Part shown: piece after piece, positions 49,617-58,229 of the stretch | How the letters are laid out: each line of letters begins with the position of its first letter | How positions within the stretch are numbered: the stretch's first letter is position 1 | Assembly: GCA_024401535.1 (NCBI GenBank) | Contig: JAKSKX010000016.1 | Location: 1-64,000, forward strand | Direction: 5' to 3' | DNA from: Paludibacteraceae bacterium | GTDB lineage: Bacteria > Bacteroidota > Bacteroidia > Bacteroidales > Paludibacteraceae | Length of the DNA: 64,000 nucleotides | The notes under the pieces: generated by a model | What the model saw: only the letters and a program-made list of their open reading frames with translations | What the model was told of the DNA's origin: nothing | Databases searched by the model: none | Translations under genes and position numbers: made by a program

Positions 49617-50435
49617 TTAGGCATTAAGCTTAGCCATAGCCTCCTGCTCCTGCTCTCTGTAAGCGCCAAGACGCATAAGCATCTCGTCGAAATCCACCTG
49701 ATGAGCATCGAACTCAGGTCCGTCAACACAAACAAACTTAGTCTGTCCGCCGACAGTGATACGGCAAGCGCCACACATACCTGTTCCATCCACCATGATA
49801 GTATTAAGCGAAGCTACAGTAGGAAGCTCGTACTTCTTTGTCAACAAAGAAACGAATTTCATCATAATAGCAGGACCGATAGTTACACACATATCAACCT
49901 TCTCGCGCTTGATGATTTCCTCTATACCATCAGTAACTCGACCCTGCTTACCGTAAGAACCGTCATCTGTCATGATGACAACTTCGTCCGAATACTTACG
50001 CATCTGGTCTTCAAGAATCACAAGATCTTTTGTACGGGCAGCAAGAACAGTGATAACCTTGTTACCTGCCTTCTTCATAGCCTCAACGATAGGAAGAAGC
50101 GGAGCAACACCAACACCACCACCGGCACAAATAACAGTACCGAAGTTTTCGATATGGGTTGCCTTACCCAATGGACCTACAACATCTGCGATTTCATCAC
50201 CTACGTTCAAAGATGTCAGCTTCTGCGAAGAAACACCAATCTTCTGAACTACTAGCGTGATTGTTCCTTTCTCTACATCAGAAGAAGCGATAGTCAAAGG
50301 GATTCTCTCACCCTTTTCTGCTACTCTGACAATCACAAAATGTCCTGCCTTGCGAGCCTTAGCGATTAGAGGAGCCTCAACCTCTAACTTTACTACGTTA
50401 GCTGAAAAATACTCCTTTGAGACAATTTTATTCAT
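49617..50435 (-). CDS. nfnA: NfnA: FAD/[2Fe-2S] NADH-binding small subunit
   Basis: A 272-residue protein related to the dihydroorotate dehydrogenase electron-transfer subunit. The FAD motif RIPLTIASSDVEKGTITLVV, the NAD-binding AGGGVGVAPLLPIVEA, and the [2Fe-2S] cysteines in DGTGMCGACRITVGGQTKFVCVDGP are present. In Nfn this subunit binds NADH and FAD and feeds electrons to the NfnB subunit. With the downstream gltA gene it makes the complete heterodimer. A TTTG-N21-TAATTTTG promoter lies about 45 bases upstream. The 'sulfide dehydrogenase' name given to the same pair in some archaea is an alternative reading. Confidence 0.9.
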   Translation of the reverse strand: MNKIVSKEYFSANVVKLEVEAPLIAKARKAGHFVIVRVAEKGERIPLTIASSDVEKGTITLVVQKIGVSSQKLTSLNVGDEIADVVGPLGKATHIENFGTVICAGGGVGVAPLLPIVEAMKKAGNKVITVLAARTKDLVILEDQMRKYSDEVVIMTDDGSYGKQGRVTDGIEEIIKREKVDMCVTIGPAIMMKFVSLLTKKYELPTVASLNTIMVDGTGMCGACRITVGGQTKFVCVDGPEFDAHQVDFDEMLMRLGAYREQEQEAMAKLNA

Positions 50436-50478
50436 CTATCTCTCTATTATAATGTAAATTCCGTATTATTGTATTCTG

Positions 50479-50511
50479 CAAAATTATACAATCTATATGA
50501 CATAGCACAAA
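50479..50511 (-). promoter_or_regulatory. Promoter of the nfnA-gltA operon
   Basis: On the minus strand TTTG (complement of 50508-50511), 21 bases, then TAATTTTG (complement of 50479-50486). Boxes and spacing fit the Bacteroidota consensus. Confidence 0.65.
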
Positions 50512-50535
50512 AAAATCGACAAAAACAAGCGGAAA

Positions 50536-51792
50536 CTACCATTCTACACCCTTTATGTCGCACCTGTGCATCCAATTTATAAGCATAAACATTGCACAAA
50601 GAAAGACTATTCCCTCCGTTCTGTCTGTCATATTTTCAAACATCATCTGGAAAGCTATAGCACATGAAACCAACAAGGCAAACAGTCTTGTTCGTCTGTT
50701 CTCGTGGTAGTAGTGGATAAGGAACAAACTAGCCACATAAATTATCAAGGCGAACACACCCAAGTCAAGGAACACACCTATATATTGGTTATGAGAGCCA
50801 AGACGCTTGTTCATGAACATCATCGGATAATGTTCTTTCGCATAGTATTGGGTAAGCCTTATCTTGTTAGTTCCTGCTCCTGACCCGAAAAAGAAGTAGT
50901 CGGGAGCGATATCAACAGCGGCCTTCCATATCTTGAAGCGCGGGTCACTGCCCTTCTCAACAGCATTGGTAGTCACTTCAACTGAATTTATACTATGGAA
51001 ATGATTCTTTAGCACTACATATCCGAACGTTCCGACAAAAAAAGTTCCTATCAATGCAATAAGCCAGACTTTTCTCTTGAACTTCCATGCAAGGGCCACA
51101 AACAGCAGTACAGGCAAGGCAATAAGAGTGGCACGCGTTCCGCTGACATAAATAGATGCAATGACTGCGGCACTGTACAATGCAACCAACAAATACGAAG
51201 ACCACCTGCCCTCTGTATTCTCTACATTCCTACGCACAAACCACGCACTGACACCTGCCACCAAAAGCATAAGAGAGAAATAGGCATGGTGCTTGAACAC
51301 ATGAAGGCGGTCACCATACTGCCAAATCGCTATCTTCTGCCAGTTATCCTTCCCATCCTCCCACATCATATTGTAACTAGCGGAACAATATATTGTAAAA
51401 TAGTACAGGACAGAGAAGAACACAGCTCCAAGCATCATTGCATAAAGCATATTCTTAGGTTTGTAGTAGTCGTTCACACCAAAAGTCAAAGGCAGAACAA
51501 CAGCCAACAAGTACACCTGTCTGGACAAAATGCCGCTAGTTTCTCCGGAATGAATAGTCCAAAGAGACGACAGCAATTCAATCAAATATACGAGAAGGAA
51601 ACCTCCGACACTCAACAATGTCTTGTCCAACACCACATTTTTCCTATCAAGCCAGCGAAACTCCAGTAACCAGAAACTTGCCCATACAACTAGAGCAATC
51701 CTCGTAAAATACATAGGAGCAAAAAGGGAGAACATCATAAACAATGCACTCCAATAGCTAAACTTACCAACTATGTCCCTATAGATATTCAC
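50536..51792 (-). CDS. O-antigen ligase family membrane protein (first of two)
   Basis: A 418-residue inner-membrane protein with about ten hydrophobic helices. The Wzy/WaaL signature region is FFGSGAGTNKIRLTQYYAKEHYPMMFMNKRLGSHNQYIGVFLDLGVFALI, in which GSGAG and the histidine of SHNQY are typical of O-antigen ligases and polymerases. It starts with GTG and overlaps the stop of the preceding ligase-like gene by four bases. Such proteins join polymer or oligosaccharide to lipid A-core or polymerise repeat units; the difference cannot be told from sequence. It is the last gene of the glycan operon. Confidence 0.8.
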   Translation of the reverse strand: MNIYRDIVGKFSYWSALFMMFSLFAPMYFTRIALVVWASFWLLEFRWLDRKNVVLDKTLLSVGGFLLVYLIELLSSLWTIHSGETSGILSRQVYLLAVVLPLTFGVNDYYKPKNMLYAMMLGAVFFSVLYYFTIYCSASYNMMWEDGKDNWQKIAIWQYGDRLHVFKHHAYFSLMLLVAGVSAWFVRRNVENTEGRWSSYLLVALYSAAVIASIYVSGTRATLIALPVLLFVALAWKFKRKVWLIALIGTFFVGTFGYVVLKNHFHSINSVEVTTNAVEKGSDPRFKIWKAAVDIAPDYFFFGSGAGTNKIRLTQYYAKEHYPMMFMNKRLGSHNQYIGVFLDLGVFALIIYVASLFLIHYYHENRRTRLFALLVSCAIAFQMMFENMTDRTEGIVFLCAMFMLINWMHRCDIKGVEW

Positions 51793-53075
51793 GACTTACC
51801 TTCCATTTTTATTTGTTCATTGGCCAGCATCATGCAGAACAAGACTGCTATGCAAAACACCATGATTCCAGTACATCCTCCGAGTATTGCATCCGTCAGT
51901 CCCTGAATGGCATACATAGCCATGACAAAGACTGCAAACATTCGCGCTTTACCTTCAAAATAATACGGAAACATCGCAAGCAATGCGACAAATCCAATCA
52001 AGGCAAACACACCCATTTCAAGAAGCACTTCGAAATATTGGCTATGCGAAGACAATCGCAACTGAGCATAATATTCAGGATAGTTGCTTCTGTTGTAGAA
52101 CTCGACAAGTCTGTCACAGGATGAGCCAAGTCCAGAACCAAAGAAAAAACTCTCACTACATATTTTGAACACGCCATGCCATATCATGATTCTGTGTTCC
52201 TCGTTTCCTTCAAAGTTACCTGTTATGCACTTAGACAACTCAAAAGAAACATTTTCGCTGCGTGGATGATGCTTCAACAACGAGAACAATGAAATGGAAA
52301 GGACCATAGTAATACCTAATGCCCATATTCTTCCCTTAGTTCTCATTCTGAACATTACTCCGACAAGCAGGCAGGCAAAAAGCACTATCAAACTGCTTCG
52401 GCATCCACTAAAGAAAATACACAAGATGATTACCACCACAACAAACGAAATCATGACATAGGCATTCAATGCACCGATATCCTTAATCAAGGATCTTCTT
52501 GCAAAAGGCACGACAACCAAGGCCAATGTCAAGGACAAGCCCAAATTCTGGTGAAGTTTGTTATGGTGAATAACATCAGCCATAGAACTCATGGAAGGCA
52601 TCACCAAATCATAATTATGCGACAAATCCGACAAAGCAACTCCGTTAAGCACATGATACACAACTATGAAGTAACAGCAACCAACTATCACAGCACCGGC
52701 AACATACACATACATCATCGACTTGAGCTTATACCTTTCATTAACTCCGAACAGACAAATCAGGGTAATAACCACAAAATACAGGTGCTTGACAAATCGC
52801 CTAACTCCATAATCGACATTACTTGTCCACAAGAGTGTCAAAGCCTCAACTCCCACAAAAGCAAGAAGAAGGAGAAGAGACTTGTCATACTTTCTGAACG
52901 TAAAATTCTTCATGTCCAGCCAACGGAACTCCAACGCCCAAGATATTATCCAAGCATTGAACAAGAATCTAAGTGTTGAATCCTGTGCAGATGCAAAAAA
53001 AAGCAAAACGAGACAGAGAACATAATTTATGTACCCTATAACACTCCTGTATTTATCTAATATTTGTTGAGCCAT
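51789..53075 (-). CDS. O-antigen ligase family membrane protein (second of two)
   Basis: A 428-residue membrane protein, clearly related to the gene downstream. The periplasmic loop reads FFFGSGLGSSCDRLVEFYNRSNYPEYYAQLRLSSHSQYFEVLLEMGVFALIGF, with the same GSGxGxxxxxL...SHxQY pattern. Both proteins share the segment RWLDxKNxxxxKxLL near the N-terminus (EFRWLDMKNFTFRKYDKSLL here; EFRWLDRKNVVLDKTLL there), so they are tandem paralogues. One may act as polymerase and the other as ligase, or both as ligases for different glycans. It begins four bases after a GT2 gene. Confidence 0.8.
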   Translation of the reverse strand: MAQQILDKYRSVIGYINYVLCLVLLFFASAQDSTLRFLFNAWIISWALEFRWLDMKNFTFRKYDKSLLLLLAFVGVEALTLLWTSNVDYGVRRFVKHLYFVVITLICLFGVNERYKLKSMMYVYVAGAVIVGCCYFIVVYHVLNGVALSDLSHNYDLVMPSMSSMADVIHHNKLHQNLGLSLTLALVVVPFARRSLIKDIGALNAYVMISFVVVVIILCIFFSGCRSSLIVLFACLLVGVMFRMRTKGRIWALGITMVLSISLFSLLKHHPRSENVSFELSKCITGNFEGNEEHRIMIWHGVFKICSESFFFGSGLGSSCDRLVEFYNRSNYPEYYAQLRLSSHSQYFEVLLEMGVFALIGFVALLAMFPYYFEGKARMFAVFVMAMYAIQGLTDAILGGCTGIMVFCIAVLFCMMLANEQIKMEGKS

Positions 53076-53079
53076 TATC

Positions 53080-53889
53080 TTAATCGTAGTATCCGAACAA
53101 AGTCAGGACACTCTTGAAAATTCTTGTATGTAATTTATTAAACTTGTTTCTGTTCCCGCTTGTCGGATAAAGTCCTGTACCGTCGTCTTTGGTACAGTCC
53201 TTTCTATCTACCAAATAATCCTTCCAATCGTATGTCTTTATATGATGGAAAGAGTTGTTCTGCTCGTTAGCGACTTTTCTAACCTCCAATCTCTGTTGCA
53301 TCTGCATCGGAGAACGGTGCTGGTAATGTATTACCTGAACCTGTTTTGGATAAGTTAATCCACATGGTTCAGGGCGACGCTTAGACTTATCCCACTTCAA
53401 GCTCTTGCTATGTCGCAGGAACCTGATTTCTGCCCAAGTTCCAGACAAATAGTATCTGATTAGCTCCTTGTCATGAGCAAAATCTCCAGTGAACTTATCG
53501 AAGTCGTCTTCCGTTGTCAACTGGAAATCCACTCTTGCCGCATGTACCTGCTTATACTTGAACGGAACCTGTGACAGGAACTCCTTTATATTGCCCTTAT
53601 AGAACTCATCGGCATCCATACGTATTGCCCACCAGTCGCCATCCTCCATTTCCTCCTTGAAGGCGTCAAAAGCATAGCCTCTTAACCCTTCGATGAAAGG
53701 TTCGCGAGTCTGAAGAAATGGTATTACATTTGAACATTCATCTGCCACTTTCTGGACAATCTCCCACGTTCCGTCATCGCTTCCGTTATCAACAACAATA
53801 AGTTTGTCGCACCACTTTGCGCCATCTCTTAACGTATATTCCACTATGTCAGCCTCGTTCTTGACGAGCATCAAACCATATACTTTCAT
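53080..53889 (-). CDS. Family 2 glycosyltransferase
   Basis: A 269-residue GT-A enzyme. It begins MKVYGLMLVKNEADIVEYTL, which is the Glyco_tranf_2_4-type start (K-N-E-x-D/E-x-I-x-x-x-L). The nucleotide-sugar site is KLIVVDNGSDDGTWE and the DxD-like metal motif is IRMDADEFYKG. The C-terminal ~100 residues are helical with a basic patch (RHSKSLKWDKSKRRPEPCGL) suited to membrane surface binding. The sugar donor is unknown. It sits four bases from the second ligase-like gene, within the surface-glycan operon. Confidence 0.85.
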   Translation of the reverse strand: MKVYGLMLVKNEADIVEYTLRDGAKWCDKLIVVDNGSDDGTWEIVQKVADECSNVIPFLQTREPFIEGLRGYAFDAFKEEMEDGDWWAIRMDADEFYKGNIKEFLSQVPFKYKQVHAARVDFQLTTEDDFDKFTGDFAHDKELIRYYLSGTWAEIRFLRHSKSLKWDKSKRRPEPCGLTYPKQVQVIHYQHRSPMQMQQRLEVRKVANEQNNSFHHIKTYDWKDYLVDRKDCTKDDGTGLYPTSGNRNKFNKLHTRIFKSVLTLFGYYD

Positions 53890-53920
53890 TACCTAGACAA
53901 ATTATTGGGCCACGACAAAA

Positions 53921-54715
53921 CTATTTATCAAACAACAACTTTTCTATGTATGACCTAAACGGCTCTTGTCTAAAGACACTGTCCGTCCACGCCAAATGGC
54001 GGTATCCAAAAATCTTCAAATCTAACTTTTTGATAAAGTTAAACTTGCTTAGCCACTTATGGTCGAAACTCAACCTATAGTCAACCTTTGCAAAATTGTA
54101 GTACAAAGTCATGATTACACAACCTATATCGGTCCTATAGTCATAGGTTTCAACCATTTCTATGAATTTTTTCTTGTTCATAGGACTCCAGATATGGGCC
54201 TCGAACCACTGCGGGTTTTGGAACTTTGAGAGAGTCTCATACATAGACTTGCGCCATAGGTATGTACCATTCTCGTCAATGCCAGACTTGTTTTCAAGTC
54301 TCGACTTCCAGTATTCCGCATCGAACTTGTAAGGCTTTTTCTTGTTTGTTCGCGGAACAAAGTCCTCCCAGACACTCTCTTTCGTCACAATCTGATCGTC
54401 GCTCACCAATATAAAGTCATCGCTCAAATCAGGTATGTTTCTAATTGCATACTCAACCTTATAGACCAGATTTGCGTCCTTGATGTGAGTGAAAGGGTTG
54501 TCGCAAGGCACATGAATGACACTGTCCGCTATTGCTGCAGGAGGATTGTCTCCGACAATAAAAATTCTGCCAAGCCATGAAGAACAAAATTTCTGCAAAC
54601 TGCGGATAACATACTCTATCTCCATGCGCTCGCCGCACTGTAACGCAACAGAGAAGTTATCCTTAGAGCTAAACACATAAGGAAGTATGACATCATGTTT
54701 ATCTTGTTCTTTCAT
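53921..54715 (-). CDS. Putative sugar-transfer enzyme (Stealth-like)
   Basis: A 264-residue protein without a clear GT-A start. The early segment CGERMEIEYVIRSLQKFCSSWLGRIFIVGDNP, then NIPDLSDDFILVSDDQIVTKE, resembles the conserved parts of Stealth-type hexose-1-phosphate transferases (the paired aspartates DD before a phenylalanine). The C-terminal region (FKAHIWSP-like, here WFEAHIWSPMNKKKFIEMVETY) has the kind of histidine-containing segment also found there. The similarity is partial and I cannot confirm the family. The start at 54715 avoids the 29-base overlap that an upstream Met (54760) would create. It lies 16 bases from the GT-kinase gene in the glycan operon. Confidence 0.55.
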   Translation of the reverse strand: MKEQDKHDVILPYVFSSKDNFSVALQCGERMEIEYVIRSLQKFCSSWLGRIFIVGDNPPAAIADSVIHVPCDNPFTHIKDANLVYKVEYAIRNIPDLSDDFILVSDDQIVTKESVWEDFVPRTNKKKPYKFDAEYWKSRLENKSGIDENGTYLWRKSMYETLSKFQNPQWFEAHIWSPMNKKKFIEMVETYDYRTDIGCVIMTLYYNFAKVDYRLSFDHKWLSKFNFIKKLDLKIFGYRHLAWTDSVFRQEPFRSYIEKLLFDK

Positions 54716-54731
54716 TACAGCCAAACATATA

Positions 54732-56207
54732 TTATAAATTGGTGCAACCTGCCTTGACATGCTTGTACCAACGCATTTTTACTATTTTCTCTTTACACTC
54801 AGCAACATTAAAGCCCCTCTCTACAGCGTAAGCTTCTGCCATAATTTCTAATGCGGCTTTATCAATGTTTAATCTCTCAAAGTTCTTTATTCCCTCATCT
54901 AGTGAAATACTATCTTTGAAAGACAATCTGTTTAAATCAACAATCTGAATCACATAAGGGCTGGAAGCCGTAAATAGAATATTCCCAGCCGAGTAGTCTT
55001 TGTGTATAACTCCTGCTTTGTGCATATCTGCAGTAAACACTCCAACTGACTTCAAAATCTCCTCTCTGTTCTGGAAATCCTTATTTTTTATCAAGTCCCA
55101 GAATGTATGATTACATACGGAGCATTCAGAAATATAATAACTGTCTCTAAGCAAACCAAAAGTTCTGTTTTCAACGAAGCCTATAGGTTGGGGATTATCC
55201 ACCCCTTTCTCAAGTAAAAGTTTACCATACTCAAAGGAACGCTGCGCCTTACTTTTTGTAAACCAGCCATAAATTATTGCCCTGAATACATTAGGAACTT
55301 TGAATGACTTGACAACCCAACTTTTGCCATCTATTTTCTTGATTTCGTTACGACCTTTGTATATGGTTGTTCCCGACAAACCAAAATTCTCCGGCATGGA
55401 AAAGACCTCCTCCGCCTCGTACAAGTCAGATACTTCGAACGAGCGCTTGCCAAGAATAGAGCTGAAAAAGTTTATAAACCTGCTCCAAGTTCTTTTCTCT
55501 CGCAACGGGCCGCCAAGCATTTTGTTCACAAATGCGGCATGATCCCTGTTTATGCTTGCTATTACAGTATTTTTCTTGTTTCTTGTCGAAAGTCGGCGGC
55601 TTCCACCACGTACACGATACTTGAATCCCACGATTGGCAGCTGGACATATTCGCCTCCTGTCTTCAGCATTTCAATCCACATATCCCAGTCTTCCCAGCC
55701 CTGTATAATTTCGCTGTAGCCTCGCGTTTTCATCCAATCCTCACGGCGGAACATCGAACAGTTGTCAATCATGTTCTTTCGTGCAAGAAGCTGTTTGGAG
55801 TACTTTCTCAATGGCATCATGCCGCTCTTTTCTCCGAACATTTCTATACGACAGCCTACAACCTTTACTTCCTGGCTTCTATCCAAAACGTCAGCAGCCT
55901 GTTCAACATAACCTTGAACCAAAATGTTATCTGCGTCAAAAGGAAGAATATACTCTCCCTTCGCTTCTCTTATCGCTTTGTTTCTTGTTGCACAAACACC
56001 CGAATTGGCATCAGAGAATAAACGTACTCGAGAATCTTTACCGGCATACGCCTTTAATATGTCAAGAGAATTGTCAGTACTTCCGTCATTGTAAACAATA
56101 ATCTCTAGCGGAGAATATGCACATGCGGTCAAGCTATCCATTGTCTCCACCAAATAATCCTGCATATTATATACAGGGACTATTATACTGACTAATTTAC
56201 TGCTCAT
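54732..56207 (-). CDS. Glycosyltransferase (GT2) fused to an LPS-kinase-like domain
   Basis: A 491-residue fusion. Residues 1-240 are a GT2: VSIIVPVYNMQDYLVETMDSL, VYNDGSTDNSLD, GVCATRNKAIREAKGEYILPFDADNI (DAD metal motif), and the CSMFRREDWMKTRGYSEIIQGWEDWDMWIEML acceptor region. Residues 280-490 look like a Kdo/heptose-kinase (WaaP-type) fold: a lysine in WVVKSFK, and the catalytic loop HKDYSAGNILF with IQIVDLNRLSF (HxD...N, then D). The kinase would phosphorylate a core sugar that the N-terminal domain may have added. Fusion of the two activities is rare to my knowledge. The first reading codon is TTG; I took ATG 56207. It lies eight bases from the upstream GT2. Confidence 0.85.
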   Translation of the reverse strand: MSSKLVSIIVPVYNMQDYLVETMDSLTACAYSPLEIIVYNDGSTDNSLDILKAYAGKDSRVRLFSDANSGVCATRNKAIREAKGEYILPFDADNILVQGYVEQAADVLDRSQEVKVVGCRIEMFGEKSGMMPLRKYSKQLLARKNMIDNCSMFRREDWMKTRGYSEIIQGWEDWDMWIEMLKTGGEYVQLPIVGFKYRVRGGSRRLSTRNKKNTVIASINRDHAAFVNKMLGGPLREKRTWSRFINFFSSILGKRSFEVSDLYEAEEVFSMPENFGLSGTTIYKGRNEIKKIDGKSWVVKSFKVPNVFRAIIYGWFTKSKAQRSFEYGKLLLEKGVDNPQPIGFVENRTFGLLRDSYYISECSVCNHTFWDLIKNKDFQNREEILKSVGVFTADMHKAGVIHKDYSAGNILFTASSPYVIQIVDLNRLSFKDSISLDEGIKNFERLNIDKAALEIMAEAYAVERGFNVAECKEKIVKMRWYKHVKAGCTNL

Positions 56208-56215
56208 CAATCACG

Positions 56216-56941
56216 TTAGATTTTGTCCAAGCCCTTAGTAAATTTAAGCCAATAGTACTTCAATGGATTCGATTTCTTGAGGTGCTTCCAAGGTCGTGAG
56301 GCATGAGGACGATGAAGAACTCTGTTTGTCATATCAACATAGTTTGTAAAACCTATCTCAACAGCCTTATGCGAAATAGTCACATCGTACCAGCTCTTGT
56401 CCGGAGACAAGGTGTCGAAATCAAATTTTCTAAGGAAGTCAACAGACAGCAAGGAACAGCAGAAACTGATATGGCGCTTGCATGGAGTAATCTCCCTTCC
56501 AAAGCCTTTAGTAATATCTTCGAACGGATAGTTTACAGAGTCTGCTGCATCGACAGTCACTGCCGCAATCAAGCCACAGTCTGGATGGTTCACCCTTTCA
56601 TCAACAAGTTTCTTTATTGTGTCTTCTTTTACTGTTACGTCACTCTCCACAATAATCAAGTCGCAATCCTTCTCGATTGCTAGCTTCTGCACTCTCCTAA
56701 GCACAAAAAGATAATTTGGCGAGGGGTGGTCAGTCAAATCCGAAAGATTTACAAGGTCACAGCTCAGTTCAGCAGTCAGACTTTTAAGGATTTCAGTGTT
56801 CTCTGGAGTGGAATTGTCGTTATAGACAGTGTAAGTGTATGGCACACTCACATTACCCAAGGCACCAACTAGCGCCCTGCAGCAATCTTTTGTGGTCTCT
56901 ATGGAGTCCTTGACTGGCGTTATTACGATTATTCCCCTCAT
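56216..56941 (-). CDS. Family 2 glycosyltransferase (first gene of the glycan operon)
   Basis: A 241-residue GT-A enzyme beginning RGIIVITPVKDSIETTKDCCRALV, then YTVYNDNSTPENTEIL, where DNST replaces the usual DGST, and the acceptor/metal region LIIVESDVTVKEDTIKKL. A C-terminal basic segment (HASRPWKHLKKSNPLKYYWLK) could hold it to the membrane. Its target sugar is unknown. It leads the minus-strand operon of four sugar-transfer genes and two ligase-like genes, all separated by 5-31 bases or overlapping. Confidence 0.82.
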   Translation of the reverse strand: MRGIIVITPVKDSIETTKDCCRALVGALGNVSVPYTYTVYNDNSTPENTEILKSLTAELSCDLVNLSDLTDHPSPNYLFVLRRVQKLAIEKDCDLIIVESDVTVKEDTIKKLVDERVNHPDCGLIAAVTVDAADSVNYPFEDITKGFGREITPCKRHISFCCSLLSVDFLRKFDFDTLSPDKSWYDVTISHKAVEIGFTNYVDMTNRVLHRPHASRPWKHLKKSNPLKYYWLKFTKGLDKI

Positions 56942-56966
56942 ACTAATTTCTTAACATTTTGGGGTA

Positions 56967-56974
56967 CAAAGTTA
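56967..56974 (-). promoter_or_regulatory. -7 box (TAACTTTG) of the glycan operon
   Basis: A minus-strand TAACTTTG lies 26 bases before the first glycosyltransferase start. No clear -33 TTTG is seen. Confidence 0.5.
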
Positions 56975-57045
56975 CTACTTTATTTGTTAAACGTCATATT
57001 TTTTTTGATAAGATTGAAAAACAAGACCAACAAAGACAAAAAAGA

Positions 57046-57079
57046 GAGGTCGCTTTGCACCGAAATGCAAAGCGACCTC
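57046..57079 (-). terminator. Strong terminator of fbaA
   Basis: On the minus strand a perfect 13-bp stem, GAGGTCGCTTTGC with GCAAAGCGACCTC, encloses an eight-base loop and is followed by TCTTTTTTG. It ends about 65 bases after the fbaA stop codon. Confidence 0.9.
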
Positions 57080-57143
57080 AATATTTAATGCTAAATGATT
57101 TCAATAGTATCCGCACTTCTCCTTCGGGAAGTGATAGATGCTA

Positions 57144-58151
57144 TTACTCAGCCTTACCCTTAGAACCAAGAACGTTAACGATCTTGTGAGTGTACATCTT
57201 AACCATCTCCTTACGAGCATCGCCACAGTATTGACGTGGGTCGAAGTGATCTGGGTGCTCAGCGAAGTGCTTACGAACAGCACCTGTAAATGCCAAACGA
57301 GAGTCTGAGTCGATGTTGATCTTACATACAGCAGACTTAGAAGCCTTTGACAACTCTGACTCAGGGATACCGATTGCGTTAGGCAAGTTACCACCGTAAG
57401 TGTTGCACATCTCAACGTACTCCTCAGGAACTGAAGAAGAACCGTGAAGAACGATAGGGAAACCACCCTGTGCCTCGAACTTCTTCATAACACCCTCAAG
57501 AACATCGAATGCCAATGGTGGTGGAACAAGCTTACCCTCAGCGTTACGAGTACACTGCTCAGGAGTGAACTTGTAAGCACCGTGTGAAGTACCGATAGAG
57601 ATAGCTAGAGAGTCACAACCTGTGCGAGTAGCGAAGTCGATAACCTCCTCAGGGTTAGTGTAAGTGTGGTGGTCTGAAGAAACCTCGTCCTCAACACCTG
57701 CCAATACACCAAGCTCACCCTCTACAGTTACACCGTACTGGTGTGCGTAGTCAACTACCTTCTTAGTTAGAGCGATATTCTCCTCGTATGGAAGGTGAGA
57801 ACCATCGATCATAACTGAAGAGAAACCGTTGTCGATACAATCCTTGCAAAGCTCGAAAGAATCACCGTGATCCAAGTGAAGAACGATCTGTGGCTTCTCC
57901 CAACCTAGCTCCTTAGCGTACTCTACTGCTGCCATACCTAGGTAACGAAGGATAGTTCCGTTAGCGTAGTTACGAGCACCCTTAGAAACCTGAAGGATAA
58001 CTGGAGACTTCTCGTTAGCTGCAGCTGTTACGATAGCCTGAAGCTGCTCAAGGTTGTTGAAGTTGAAAGCTGGGACAGCGTAACCGCCCTTAAGTGCCTT
58101 AGCAAACATCTCCTTAGTGTTAACTAGGCCTAACTCTTTGTAATTAACCAT
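57144..58151 (-). CDS. fbaA: Class II fructose-bisphosphate aldolase
   Basis: A 335-residue zinc-dependent aldolase that cleaves fructose-1,6-bisphosphate in glycolysis and joins it in gluconeogenesis. It shows VPAFNFNNLEQLQAIV at the start, the zinc/active-site region IVLHLDHGDSFELC, SVMIDGSHLPYEEN, GELGVLAGVEDE, and the phosphate loop IVLHGSSSVPEE. Length and motif order are normal. Codon bias looks strong (very frequent favoured codons), as expected for a highly expressed glycolytic gene. It is a single-gene unit with its own promoter box and a strong terminator. Confidence 0.96.
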   Translation of the reverse strand: MVNYKELGLVNTKEMFAKALKGGYAVPAFNFNNLEQLQAIVTAAANEKSPVILQVSKGARNYANGTILRYLGMAAVEYAKELGWEKPQIVLHLDHGDSFELCKDCIDNGFSSVMIDGSHLPYEENIALTKKVVDYAHQYGVTVEGELGVLAGVEDEVSSDHHTYTNPEEVIDFATRTGCDSLAISIGTSHGAYKFTPEQCTRNAEGKLVPPPLAFDVLEGVMKKFEAQGGFPIVLHGSSSVPEEYVEMCNTYGGNLPNAIGIPESELSKASKSAVCKINIDSDSRLAFTGAVRKHFAEHPDHFDPRQYCGDARKEMVKMYTHKIVNVLGSKGKAE

Positions 58152-58212
58152 TGTTAGAATTTATAAGAATTTTACTTAATTCAAAACTTTGCCACATATC
58201 TAGTAGCGAGTG

Positions 58213-58220
58213 CAAAGTTA
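58213..58220 (-). promoter_or_regulatory. -7 box (TAACTTTG) of fbaA
   Basis: A minus-strand TAACTTTG lies 62 bases before the fbaA start. A nearby inverted copy (GTAACTTTA at 58221-58229) makes a small dyad, GTTAGTAAC, at its edge. Confidence 0.5.
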
Positions 58221-58229
58221 GTAACTTTA

